Source: Schistocerca nitens (lineage: Eukaryota > Arthropoda > Insecta > Orthoptera > Acrididae). From it: a DNA stretch of 64,000 nt. The DNA lies in assembly GCF_023898315.1 (NCBI RefSeq), contig NC_064623.1, forward strand, positions 17,683,140-17,747,139, in the 5' to 3' direction. Position 1 is the first letter of the stretch; each line of letters starts with the position of its first letter. Shown piece by piece: positions 53,934 through 64,000 of the stretch. The notes below the pieces were generated by a model. The model worked only from the letters and a program-made list of their open reading frames with translations. It did no database searches and was not told the origin of the DNA. The translations under genes and the position numbers were made by a program.

Positions 53934-55183
53934 ATGCCTCGTGTGAGGAGGAGAAACGCGTACCATCACGTTTCCGACTTTGGTAAAGGTCGGATTGTAG
54001 CCTATCGCGATTGTGGTTTATCGTATCGCGACATTGATGCTCGCGTTGGTCGAGATCCAATGACTCTTAGCAGAATATGGAATCGGTTGTTTCAAGAGGA
54101 TAATACGGAACGCGGTTCTGGATCCCAACGGCCTCGTATCACTAGCAGTCGAGATGACAGGCATCTTATCCGCATAGCTGCAAAGGAGCGTGCAGCCACG
54201 TCTCGATCACTGAGTCAACAAATGGGGACGTTTGCAAGACAATAACCGTCTGCGCGAACAGTTCGACGACGTTTGTAACAGCACGGACTATCAGCTCGGA
54301 GACCGTGGCTGCGGCTACCCTTGACGCTGCATCACAGACAGGAGCGCCTGGGATGGTGTACTCAACGACGAACATGGGTGCACGAATGGCAAAACGTCAT
54401 TTTTTCGGATGAATCCAGGTTCTGTTTACAGCATCATGATGGTCGCATCCGTGTTTGGCGACATCTCGGTGAACGCACATTGGAAGCGTGCATTCGTCAT
54501 CGCCATACTGGCGTATCACCCGGCGTGATGGTATGGGGTGCCATTGGTTCCACGTCTCGGGCACCTCTTGTTCGCATTGACGGCGCTTTGGACAGTGGAC
54601 AGTGGACTTTACGACCCGTGGCTCTACTCTTCATTCGATCCCTGCGAAACCATACATTTCAGCAGGGTAATGCACGACCGCATGTTACAGGTCCTGTACG
54701 GGCCTTTCTGGATACAGAAAATGTTCGACTGCTGCCCTGGCCAGCACATTCTCCAGATCTCTCAGCAATTGAAAACGTCTGGTCAATGGTGGCCGAGCAA
54801 TTGGCTCGTTGCAATACGCCAGTCACTACTCTTGATGAACTGTGGTATCGTGTTGAAGCTGCATGGGCAGCTGTACCTGCACACGCCATCGAAGCTCTGT
54901 TTGACTCAATGCCCAGGCGTATCAAAAAAGGTTCAAAGGTGTGTGAAATCTTATGGGACTTAACTGCTAAGGTCATCAGTCCCTAAGCTTACACACTACT
55001 TAACCTAAATTATTGTAAGGATAAACACACACACACCCATGCCCGAGGGAGGACTCGAACCTCCGCCGGGACCAGCCGCACAGCCCATGACTGCAGCGCC
55101 CTAGACCGCTTGGCTAATCTCGCGCGGCGCCCAGGCGTATCAAGGCCGTTACTAAGGGCAGGGGTGGTTGTTCTGGGTACTGA
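53934..55183 (+). pseudogene. Tc1-B4 transposase, stops and catalytic change
   Basis: Start MPRVRRRNAYHHVSDFGKGR. A stop at 54243-54245 follows MGTFARQ, and another follows near 54279. The frame is otherwise continuous: first Asp intact (FSDESRFCL), but the second is Gly (FQQGNARPHV instead of FQQDNARPHV). SAIENVW replaces SPIENVW, with the Glu kept. A SINE-C insertion splits the last codons (PRRI then KAVTKGRGG). Inactive. Confidence 0.9.
54925..55128 (-). mobile_element. SINE-C copy with 14-bp target duplication
   Basis: The minus strand starts GCCGCGCGAGATTAGCC, with box A TTAGCCAAGCGGTC and box B GGTTCGAGTCCTCCC (Leu-like). The body shares TTTAGGTTAAGTAGTG and GGGACTGATGACCTTAGC with SINE-A. 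Flanked by GCCCAGGCGTATCA at 54911-54924 and 55129-55142. Confidence 0.95.
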
Positions 55184-55320
55184 TTTCTCAGGATCTATGC
55201 GCCCAAATTGCTTGAAAATGTAATCACATGTCAGTTCTAGTATAATATATTTGTCCAATGAATACATGTTTATCATCTGCATTTACTCTTGGTGTAGCAA
55301 TTTTAATGGCCAGTAGTGTA

Positions 55321-56489
55321 CAACAAGTGCCGCAATAGATGGGCGACATGCGAACGGTAATGTTCTTCTTTATAGACAAAGTCCCAACAAGCAGTTTATA
55401 TGGATCACTGACAACTGATATCGTAGCCCACTCTGCTAGGCCATGCTAATACTGCCCACTGATGTCGGGCCGAGGCTGGCAGGAACCGCGCTTATATTCA
55501 CTTCGGCTAGATGCCGCTCCTATCGTGCGTACGTCCTGGCCAGCGAGCTATTGGCCGACGTCGTTCCACCACCTTCTCTTCTCATGCTTCTCCATCTTCG
55601 ATCTGGCGCTTGTGGTTGCGCCAGAACAAATACGGTGCTCGAATAGAACTGTAAAGTTACCGACTTTGCATTCTGACCGTTAGTTGTACAGTGTCTTGAC
55701 AAAACGCCGACGAAGTAAGGAAAGAATTTTTGTGTGTTCGAATAGGCGAGATGTTTATCGATTAAAATTTATCTGGAAAGGTAACTGGCAAAACTTCGGA
55801 GCGTGGGGCACTGAATATATCAAGAAATTGTGGTGCATGAGCGAGATTGTCCAGAGGGTAATTTTTCTGTGCAATCTACATCTACATCGATACTGGGCAA
55901 GCCACCTTACGGTGTGTGGCGGAGGGACAGGTACAGCGCCAACTGCCGAGTCATAATGCGTCTGTCCTCGCGAATGACGACATTAGCTCGCTCCGACATG
56001 TCAGGTGCGCCAGCCGTGGATGGTCTCCCCGACCGCAGCAAATCGTGGCGCTCCGCTGAACCGCCTTCTGATGACCTCACCCTCCGTGCCCAGCGACTAA
56101 CTGTACTTCTGTCGACAGCAGATGCTCCACAGACTATGCACAAGCGTTTGTGAATATTCCCGATAGTTTCTCTTTCTGCAGTGAGAAAGCGTTTGTGAGT
56201 ATTCCCCACAGCTTGTTTCTCTGCAGTGGGAAACTGAATGATGGCACGTTCCTTGTAACGTACATCACCTACAGACGCCATTTTGAAACTGTCCTGCAGC
56301 TATACTACCTTTTGGAAGTGACGGAAACTTGGCACGCTCACTCATGAGACTTCAAATAGTAAATACTTAACGTTTAGTATTCGTAGCATTGTTTTCGGCT
56401 GAGAAAAAAAAAATGTGGTGCATTACTTCCTACGCGACCCTCGTGTTGCTACTTTTGTAAACAGTCTTGAGAGGCGGACCAGCCACCGT
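55321..56489. other. Unassigned 1.2 kb with a J2 scrap
   Basis: A short J2 3'-end scrap lies at 55876-55930 (CATCTACATCGATACTGGGC, GTGTGTGGCGGAGG). Nothing else recognised. Confidence 0.35.
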
Positions 56490-56720
56490 GGCCTAGTGGC
56501 TAGCGTTCCTGCCTCTGGATCACAGGCTCCCGGGTTCGATTCCCGACTGGGTTGGGGATTTTCTTTGCCCGGGGACTGGGTGTTTCTGTTGTCCTGTTCA
56601 TATCATCATCATTGTAATGCGTGACAGTAGCCCAATTGGACTGTGGAAAAAAAACTGGGACTTTGTACTGGCGCTGATGACAGCACAGTTGAGCGCCCTC
56701 CAAACCAAACATCAACATCA
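56490..56720 (+). mobile_element. SINE with SINE-D-like linker (second tRNA-like head)
   Basis: Head GTGGCCTAGTGGCTAGCG and box B GGGTTCGATTCCCGACTGGG, linker GGGGATTTTCTTTGCCCG and GACTGGGTGTTTCTGTTG, then ATCATCATC. The tail after 56640 (CAATTGGACTGTGG) is distinct from SINE-D. Confidence 0.78.
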
Positions 56721-56789
56721 TCGTCATCGGACCACCCACTAAGAAGTATTTTGCTGTCAATAGGCAAGCAGTAACAGCAGAGTGCCTCG

Positions 56790-57745
56790 GCCAGGGGACC
56801 TGAGTGACTTCGAACGTCCTCTAGTTATTGGATGCCATCTTAGTAAGAAAATCCACCAGACTCATTTCAGACCTCCTAGAGTCACTAATATCGATTTGTG
56901 GTGTTACTGTGCATGAGAACGTAAAGGAACAGCCACAGCTAAAGCGAGACCACGCAGACCTCATGGAATGACAGGCAGGAGCCGTCGAACATTGTGGAGG
57001 GTAGCTGCAGAAAATCGCACGAAATTAGTGGAAGAAATCACTCCCGACTTCCGAAATGCTACAAGAATTCCGGCTAGCACAATGAGTGTGCGTGAGGAGT
57101 TCGAAGTAATGGGCTACAGCGCTCGAGCAGCTACTCAGAGCCCACACAATGCTGTAGCCTTCGTTGATTGAACGCTTGAGGTGGTGTAAGAGTAGTGCAA
57201 CTGGGCAGTGGATGACTGGAGGCGAGTGATTTGGTGCGGCGAATTAGGCTGTGCCGTGCGGCGATCTGATGGAAGGATTTGCGGTTGGGGAATGCCTGGA
57301 GATCGTTGTCTGCCATCACGTGTGGGGCCAATAGTGAAGTGCAGAAGTACAGAGAGGTGGTTTTCGTGGTTAGGGTGTGCTCCCCTTATTGAGCTTAATG
57401 AAACCCTAAGTGCGGAAGGATACGAACACATTTTACGGCATTGTGTACTGCGTCCATCAGAGGAGCAGTTCGGTGATGATGACTGTATCAGCACGACATA
57501 CACTCTGAAGCAAAATCATTGAGGTAACGGTTTGTGGACTGAAATGGACAGGCCTAGCCAGAGTCCCAACTCAAATCCAGTGGAGTACCTCAGTGATGAT
57601 TCAGAACATCGACTTCGCTCTTGTCCCCGGCGTCCAACATCAGTACCTTCCCTGGTTTGGTCTCCTGAGGAAGAATTTCTTCATTGACATTCAGAAACCT
57701 CATTAAAAGTGTCCCCAGCACAGTTCAAGCCATCATAAAGGCGAA
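56790..57745 (+). pseudogene. Tc1-E transposase relic
   Basis: Blocks in several frames: TGRSRRTLWRVAAENRTKLV (56968 onward) from the DNA-binding part, then VDDWRRVIWCGELGCAVRRS (57208 onward), where the catalytic FSDES-type motif has become CGELG, then APLIELNETLSAEGYEHIL. A later Asp region near 57470-57560 is degraded. No ends recognised. An old copy. Confidence 0.6.
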
Positions 57746-57814
57746 TGGGTAGGGGGGCAAGTCACACAACATATTACAAACAAATACAAATACCATCCGA
57801 ATAGACCCTGAAGG

Positions 57815-58130
57815 TGCAACGGCACCGACCGGCCGCCATGTCATCCTCAGACATTAGGTGTCACCAGTTGCAGGTACGTAGGGACATGCAGTCAGCACAT
57901 TGTTCTCCCAGCTGTTAGCAGTTTTTGTGACTTTGCTACTACTCATTCAAGTAGCTCCTCAATTAGCCTCACAAGGGCTGAGTGCACCACACTTGCTGAC
58001 AGTACTTGGCAGCCCCGGACAATAACTCAGCCGAGCGCTAGCCGAGTCCGAGTGTGCTCAACTTTGGTGATCTGATGGGAACTGGTGTTACTACTGCAAC
58101 AAGGCCACGCTCCACACTAATGGCCAGTGT
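57815..58130 (-). mobile_element. 5S-rRNA-derived SINE, older copy
   Basis: The body (GAGGAGCTACTTGAATGAGT region, TCAATTAGCCTCACAAGGGC on the plus strand) and 5S-like head (GATCACCAAAGTTGAGC on the minus strand) match the copy at 49960..50282 but are more diverged. Confidence 0.7.
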
Positions 58131-58854
58131 CAGTTGAACAGATATTTCCGATCAGGTACTACAGCCTTGCGAAATCGCATGAATCTCTTTGAAACACCCT
58201 GTACCGTTTTTTGAAGTATTTTGTTTATTTACATTTCATCGGTGAAATCCACAGGAAATGCCTGTAGTTGTTAAGGACCGTCTCCGAGTCTAGTTTCCAG
58301 AAACGACTTTTATAAAGAATTGTATCGAAAGGAGAGTGCTGAACTTTGCAGCTTGTTTGGAAGTGGGTCGCCGCTCCAGTGACGGATCACTGTGGTTTAT
58401 TACAGCCACCGCCGCTTGTTGCCCCGCAGCGGGTGGTCCCCAAAGAACCGGCCGTCGCCGCAGCCGCCGGAAGATTCTTCCAGGAAACCTGTCACCCCTT
58501 CCCCCCTCCCCCCCTCATCCTCTCTATATCACCGGGGGTTCCCCGCCGATCCCTCGTGTATCCTCCGTCGCTCCTTTGTCGACCTCCGTTCGGTCTCCGC
58601 GTGCAACGCAGACGTCCATACTCCGACGTTATCCTGGAGGGTCGCCGCTCCCTCTCTCTCTGATAAACACTGGCTCCGGTGGCTACTACCTCCCCCCCCC
58701 CCCCACTACCCCTTCCACTCTCCTCCCTTCTCCCATAATATATCTATCACTGTCAAAGACGTTTCCTTTCGTTCTCTCTGCTCGCCAACCGCCGACACGC
58801 ACAGTTTCATCATTTGCCATTCAGGCTGTGAGGTGCTTTAGTGTATTAACGGCT
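58131..58854. other. Unassigned GC-rich, pyrimidine-rich stretch
   Basis: C-rich homopolymers (58500-58513, 58692-58702). The Ser/Pro-rich open frame (175 codons) is composition-driven. No gene supported. Confidence 0.3.
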
Positions 58855-59546
58855 TCATCATGACGGATACAGGGATTAGTGACCACAAGGTTGTTGTGGC
58901 GAGACTAAATACTGCAACATCCAAATCCTCCAAAAATAAACGCTAAATACATCTATTAAAAAAAGAGAGAAAAATTGATTTGACGCCTTCCACTCTTTAG
59001 CGTCTATGCAAGGACAGAAGCGGATTAAATTCAAAGAAACAGTTTTCTCGGAAATTGGGATATATATATCAGATAAACTGCTGAGAAATGGTACTGATCC
59101 CCAGTGGCACACAAAACGCGTCAGAACATTGTTGCAGAAGCATCGAAAAAAGCATGCCAAAATTAAAAGGACGCAAAACCCCCAAGACTGGCGAAGTTTT
59201 GCAGAAGCTGAGAATTTAGCGCGAACTTTTCTGGAATGTACTTTTAATAGTATCCACAGCAAAACTCTATCTCGTAACCTGGCAGAAAACGCAAAGTGAT
59301 TCTGGTCGTACGTAAAATACACCAGCGTCAAGACGCAACCACTACCTTCCCTACACAATGCAACTGTGATGTTACTAATGACAGTACCACTAAAGCAGAG
59401 TTAGTAAACACAGTTCCCCAGAAATTCTACCACGAAAGACGACGAAGTAAATATTCCAGAATTCGCATCATGAACAACTGAAGAAGTGCGTAACTTATAA
59501 GTACAGTAGATATCGTCGGTGTAGCGAAGCAGGTTAAATCACTTAA

Positions 59547-60869
59547 CCCTAGGACGCCTAAGAGGGGGGGGTTCGTTGAACCCACATTTTTTTTATGTCC
59601 CCTGTTTTTGCCCAAGTAACTTTCAGTAACTTTCATACTACATGTCCCCTTTGAGTTATTGTTTTTAGGCTATTTTATGAAACGTTAGTGTCAATATATT
59701 TTATAGAAAATTCCTGCTTTGAAAGAAAAAATATATAAACTTATTATGGGTCCAACAACCCCCCCCCTCCCCCCTTAGCCTTCCATGCTATAGAAAATTT
59801 CTCTTAGTAGGATTTCGTATTTCTCATCTTTACAACAATGCAAGTTAGTTTCTTGTTGGTTGGTATTCTTGATATTCACAACAATTGGTTTACTTTCAGA
59901 GGAAGTGATTGTTAATGTCAGTCAGCTGTTATTTATCTTGTAAACTTGCAGTGAGTTAGTGTAGTTCCCAACACGTAGGCCTCCAGTAACTTTGGTGTCC
60001 TACACAGCAAAAACGAAACCAAGTAAGAACTTACTGATGTTTGACAACAGTGCACGAAGATAAAGGCACTGTTGGAGGAGAGAAGAATAAAACTGAGATA
60101 AATGCATATTATAATTCCACTAAAGGTGGAATTGATACCATTGGTCAAATGGCGCGTATGTACACCTACAAGAGGAGAACAAATAGATGGCCTCTATCTG
60201 AATTTTACTCTCTCATCGACATTTGTGCTATCAATGCAACCAACATATTCATTCAGCAACATCCAATATGGAATGAAAAGAAACACAACAAACGGAAACT
60301 TTATCTTCTGCAAGCTGGGATGGAACTAGTGAAATTGTAGGTAGAAGAAAGAAGTGCCAATGCAAGAGGGTTATCTAACGAAATTGTTCAATCAATGGAG
60401 ACTATTCTACAAAAGAAAATCAAAGAAGTGACAACAGAAGCACGTCAGCCTCCTGCGCGGAAAGGTCGGTGCCATGTTTGTGTAAGAAAAGCAAAAACAA
60501 AGAAGTTCAACAATCTAAGTAAACCAAAACAGTATTGTGGACAGTGTCATAAACATGTGTGTAACACACATTCAGAAAAAATTGTAAAGTGTGTCTTTTG
60601 CCTTGAAGTTGAGGACTCAGAGAAGTCTGTTGTATATGAACACATTTGTATTTTGTATTGTAATATGTCAATTTTTTATTCACTCAATGCAATATTTATA
60701 CTATTAACAACATTTATAAACCGATGCCTTAGTTAAAATACATAAACCATTTTGAAAGTTGTAATTTTTCGTCAGTAAACTTATTTAATACCTGTGCGCT
60801 CGCCGAACTCCCCCCCCCCCCCCCACCTTAGGCATCCAAGTTAGAAAAAAAGGCTTGGGCGTCCTAGGG
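59547..60869 (+). mobile_element. piggyBac element, internally deleted
   Basis: TTAA at 59543-59546 and 60870-60873 flanks CCCTAGGACGCCTAAG and CTTGGGCGTCCTAGGG, a 16-bp inverted repeat with one mismatch. Runs of G (59564-59571) and C (60810-60826) near the ends belong to subterminal inverted sequence. Length 1323 bp, so most of the transposase is deleted. Confidence 0.93.
59968..60736 (+). pseudogene. piggyBac transposase, C-terminal part
   Basis: Read with a frame change near 60035: VTLVSYTAKTKPSKNLL, then EINAYYNSTKGGIDTIGQMA (the conserved piggyBac NSTKGG block at about 60100-60160), RRTNRWPLSEFYSLIDICAIN, an in-frame stop at 60338-60340, and then a C-terminal Cys/His domain (CHVCVRKAKTKKFNNLSK; YCGQCHKHVCNTHSEKIVKC). 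The earlier DDD catalytic residues are deleted. Non-autonomous and inactive. Confidence 0.88.
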
Positions 60870-61136
60870 TTAATAAAGGCAAGGCTTCCGGTCAGTATCG
60901 TTTCATAGTATGCTGATGCGACAGCAGCATACTTAGCAATCATACACAGCCGCTCTCTCGCTGAAGGATCCGTACCCAAAGACTGGAAAGTTGCAGAAGT
61001 CACACCAATAGCCGAGAAAGCATATAGTAGCAATACGCTGAGTTACATACCCATACCTCTAACGTCGATTTGCAGAAGGGTTTTGGAACATGTACTGTGG
61101 TCGAATATTATGAATTACCTCTAAGAAAACGATTTA

Positions 61137-61565
61137 TTGACACACATTCAACAAGGATTCGGCAAATATCGTTCTTGTGAAACACAACTAGCTCTATGTT
61201 CTCACGAAATAACGAGTGCTTTCGACAGGGAACGTAAAATTGATTCCATGTTTTTAGATTCCCAGGAGGCTTTTGACACAGTTTCTCAGAAGGGACTTCT
61301 AATCAGATTGCGTGCCTATGGAGTATCGTCTCAGTTGTGTGACTGGATTCGCGATTTCTTGACAGAAAGGTCACAGTTCCTAACAACTGACGCAAAGTCA
61401 TCGAGGAAAACAAAAGTAATATCTGCCGCTCTTGAAGAATGTATTATAGGCCCTCTGTTGTTCCTGATATACAAAAATGATTTAGGAGACAACGTGATCA
61501 GCCCTCTTACATTGTTTTCAGATGGTCGCGTACTTTACCGTCTTGTAAAGCCATCAGATGATTAA
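61137..61565 (+). pseudogene. J1-e reverse transcriptase fragment
   Basis: RT block MTHIQQGFGKYRSCETQLAL, MFLDSQEAFDTVSQ, GPLLFLIYKNDLGDNVIS, and LFSDGRVLYR where LFADDAVVY is expected, so the catalytic pair is lost. Stops follow at 61563. Confidence 0.8.
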
Positions 61566-62339
61566 AATCAATTGCAAAATGAATTACACGAGGTATCTGT
61601 ACGGTGTGAAAGGTGTCAATTGACTCTAAATAATGGAAAGTGTAGTCATTTAAATGCATACTAAAAGAAATTTGCTAAATTTCAGTTACACGATAAATCG
61701 TACAAATCTAATGACTGACAAATCAATTAAATACTTAGGGACTACATTTGCGAATAAATTGGAATGACGACATGGATAATGTTATGGGGAAAGCAAACCA
61801 AAGACTATGATTTATTGGCAGAAAACTTAGCAAGTGCAGCAAGTATACTAGAGAGGCTCCTTACACCACGTTATTCCACCCTCTTCTGGAGTACTGCTGT
61901 GCAGTCGGATCTACAGCAGTTAAGATTGACGGAGGACACGGAAAAAGTGCAAAGAATGGCAGCTCGTTTTCTATTATTGCGAAATAGGTGAGAGCGTGCC
62001 ACGTATACGATACGCAGGTCAGGGTGGCAGTCATTAAAACAAAGGCGTTTTTCGTTGCGGCAGGAGTTTCTCATGAAATTTCAACCACCAACTTTCTCCT
62101 CAGAGTGTGAAAATGTTTTATTGGAGCCCCCTACGTAGGGATAAATGATCATCATAATAAAAGAAGAGAAATCAGAGCTCGCACGGAAGGATTTAAGTGT
62201 TTGTTTTTGCCGCACCCTGATCGAAAGCGGAACGATACAGAAAGAACTTGAAGCTGGTTCGATGAACCGTTTGCCAGGCACTTTTAATTGTGAACTGTAG
62301 AGTAATGATGTAGATAACGCTTTTGACAAAATGAACAAA

Positions 62340-62461
62340 ATACCACTTCCTCCCTCTCGCTCCCTTCCCTCCCTCCTCCCCCCTCTCTCTCCACCCACAC
62401 ACACACACACACACACACAACAACACACACACAAACACACACACACACACACACACACACA
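62340..62461. repeat. CT-rich tract and CA microsatellite
   Basis: Pyrimidine-rich 62343-62395, then CA units 62396-62461 with small interruptions. Confidence 0.92.
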
Positions 62462-62773
62462 ATCAGCGCTGCTGGGAATTAACTGACGCATATCTACGGG
62501 GGAATTTCAGGTAGAAAGTCAGCCACTATTACGTCAAGCCAAGTAACTTTTGTTGGATGTTGCACTACATGTCAAAGTGACACAGATACAAGACACTATT
62601 TTTGAGCATAGTTACCGGGTCTCAGCAAACAACGATCGCAACGTCCTATCATTAGTTCAGAAATCCACTTTTTCGTCAAGGATGCCGTTAGAGAACCACT
62701 CTGTCGATGTCTTTACTGTTGGAAGATCTCTTTCCTCTAGGCGCTCTTTCAGCTTGCCGAAAAGATGCACACA
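62462..62773. other. Unassigned gap
   Basis: No gene or repeat recognised. Confidence 0.25.
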
Positions 62774-62872
62774 CGGTGTTTCCGTAAGAGCGCGCAAGAA
62801 TTTGACAGTACATTTGCTCCACTAAAAAAAAAAAATTGAGATAGGGACCCTATGGTCGGAGAAACCACATAC
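62774..62872 (+). repeat. Repeat R1, truncated second copy
   Basis: GGTGTTTCCGTAAGAGCGCG to GGTCGGAGAAACCACA matches 11836-11928, so it stops just where SINE-B sits in the first copy. RTE-D abuts it. Confidence 0.7.
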
Positions 62873-62873
62873 A

Positions 62874-63257
62874 ATGTCATCGGCGAACCTCAAAGTTTTT
62901 ATTTCTTCTCCATGGATTTTAATACCTACACCAAATTTTTCTTTTGTTTCCTTTACTTCTTTCTCAATATACAGATTGAATAGCATCGGGGAGAGGCTAC
63001 AAACCTGCCTCGCTCCCTTCCCAATCACTGCTTCCCTTTCATGCCCCTCGACTCTTATAGCTGCCATCTGGTTTCTGTACAAATTGTAAATAGCCTTTCG
63101 CTACCTATATTATACTCTGCCACCTTTAGAATTTGAAAGAGAGTATTCCAGTCAACATTGTCAAAAGCTTTCTCTAAGTCCACAAATTCTAGAAACGTAG
63201 GTTTGCCTTTCCTTAATCTTTCTTCTAAGATAAGGCATAAGGTCATTATTGCTTTCA
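62874..63257 (-). mobile_element. RTE-D, internal RT fragment
   Basis: Minus-strand RT region: IKTLRFADDI at 62874-62905, LCSLSPMLFNLYIEKEVKE, and FVDLEKAFDNVDWNTLFQIL at 63130-63200. Truncated at both ends, with no RTE 3' tail. Frame changes between parts. Confidence 0.85.
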
Positions 63258-63398
63258 TCATCATCATAATCATGATCATCATTTAAGACTGATTATGCCT
63301 TTCAGCGTTTAGTCTGGAGCATAGCCCCCCTTATAAAATTCCTCCATGATCCCCTATTCACTGCTAACATTGGTGCCTCTTCTGATGTTAAGCCTGTT
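63258..63398 (-). mobile_element. 3' end of another LINE family with ATG-type tail
   Basis: The minus-strand end has ATGATGATTATG-type units (63258-63284) after a stretch whose translation reads GSWRNFIRGAMLQTKR. It resembles LINE C-termini, but I cannot name the family. Confidence 0.45.
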
Positions 63399-64000
63399 GT
63401 TGTTGTGGTCTTCAGTCCTGAGACTGGTTTGATGCAGCTCTCCATGCTACTCTATCCTGTGCAAGCTTCTTCATCTCCCAGTACCTACTGCAACCTACAT
63501 CCTTCTGAATCTGCTTAGTATATTGATCTCTTGGTCTCCCTCTACGATTTTCACCCTCCACGCTGCCCTCCAATGCTAAATTTGTGATCCCTTGATGCCT
63601 CAAAACATGTCCTACCAACCGATCCCTTCTTCTAGTCAAGTTGTGCCACAAACTTCTCTTCTCCCCAATCCTATTCAATACCTCCTCATTAGTTACGTGA
63701 TCTACCCACCTTATCTTCAGTATTCTTCTGTAGCACCACATTTCGAAAGCTTCTATTCTCTTCTTGTCCAAACTGGTTATCGTCCATGTTTCACTTCCAT
63801 ACATGGCTACACTCCATACAAATACTTTCAGAAAAGACTTCCTGACACTTAAATCTATACTCGATGTTAACAAATTTCTCTTCTTCAGAAATGATTTCCT
63901 TGCCATTGCCAGTCTACATTTTATATCCTCTCTACTTCGACCATCATCAGTTATTTTACTCCCTAAATAGCAAAACTCCTTTACTACTTTAAGTGTCTCA
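63399..64000 (-). mobile_element. RTE-E, 3' region, continues past the window edge
   Basis: CTTCAGTCCTGAGACTGG and GTTGTTGTTGTGG tail at the left. The C-terminal frame 63412-63906 (MARKSFLKKRNLLTSSIDLS, FVWSVAMYGSETWT, RMLKI-type block, LIGHVLRHQGI-like end) is open for 164 codons. The copy is more intact than the others and continues into sequence not given. Confidence 0.9.

Larger units (their letters stand above)
53705..55318 (+). mobile_element. Tc1-B4, carries a nested SINE-C
   Basis: Ends CTCTACTGGCCATTAAAATT (one mismatch to the family) and complement at 55318; TA at 53703-53704 and 55319-55320. About 1395 bp without the SINE and its duplication. Confidence 0.94.
58855..62318 (+). mobile_element. 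LINE J1-e, old copy split by piggyBac
   Basis: Pieces 58855-59546 (end of endonuclease ISDHKVVVARLN, linker) and 60870-62318 (RT to 3' end, ending GTAGAGTAATGATGTAGATA). Stops and frameshifts throughout. Confidence 0.85.

Noticed and set aside
58336-58863. 175-codon open frame in the GC-rich stretch
   Set aside because: Low complexity, C-rich homopolymers, no start context or family feature; open in more than one frame.
60395-60736. Zinc-finger-like host gene
   Set aside because: In frame with the upstream piggyBac block and inside the TTAA-bounded element, so it is the piggyBac C-terminal Cys/His domain.
1-64000. CRISPR arrays, bacterial operons or ribosome binding sites
   Set aside because: No spaced direct repeats of that kind and no bacterial gene organisation; the content is eukaryotic repeats.

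Overview
The window looks like intergenic DNA from a large, repeat-packed insect genome. The mix of Tc1/mariner elements, RTE-type and jockey/CR1-type LINEs and several tRNA- and 5S-derived SINEs resembles orthopteran (locust/grasshopper, Schistocerca-like) repeats as I remember them; no database was available to confirm this. I found no intact host gene, no bona fide tRNA or rRNA gene and no CRISPR array. The only intact coding region is a 340-residue Tc1-like transposase (31729..32751). Family labels (Tc1-A to E, J1 to J3, SINE-A to E) are mine.

Layout. 0-5 kb: a Tc1-A copy in an older repeat, then a 1.4 kb non-autonomous element with inverted ends. 5-8.4 kb: a J2 LINE split by an RTE LINE and a foldback with tRNA-like arms. 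8.4-15.3 kb: a hammerhead-like motif, Tc1-B1, SINE-A, a foldback with hammerhead-like arms, SINE-B, a SINE-E cluster and two Tc1-C pieces. 15.9-18 kb: a DD41D mariner relative between two inverted arms. 18-29.6 kb: purine-rich low-complexity DNA, Tc1-B2, a possible P-element relic, Tc1-C3, SINEs and Tc1-D. 29.6-36 kb: a second DD41D element, then a nest (J2 containing J1 containing the intact Tc1-A2), RTE-C and a SINE inside a SINE. 36-45.8 kb: J1-b, SINE-D, a decayed gene of a DUF7869-like family, and J2 and J1 copies with a long-armed foldback. 46.8-58.1 kb: Tc1-B3, a decayed RTE, a 5S-derived SINE, J1-d, Tc1-B4 carrying SINE-C, a second SINE-D-like copy, Tc1-E and a second 5S-derived SINE. 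58.8-64 kb: J1-e split by a piggyBac element with TTAA duplications, microsatellites, and RTE pieces running off the right edge.

How the parts work together: almost everything is autonomous elements in decay plus the non-autonomous elements that would have used their machinery. The transposase, EN/RT and piggyBac relics have catalytic changes, frameshifts or truncations, except Tc1-A2. The most unusual signal is a set of repeats (8.6, 11.4/11.5, 16.0/17.9, 43.1, 44.5 kb) with hammerhead-ribozyme-like cores. Several have a very short, palindromic stem III, as described for Penelope-associated hammerheads that cleave as dimers. A second theme is SINE modularity: different tRNA-like heads on a shared 3' body, with one copy that looks like a hybrid of two families.
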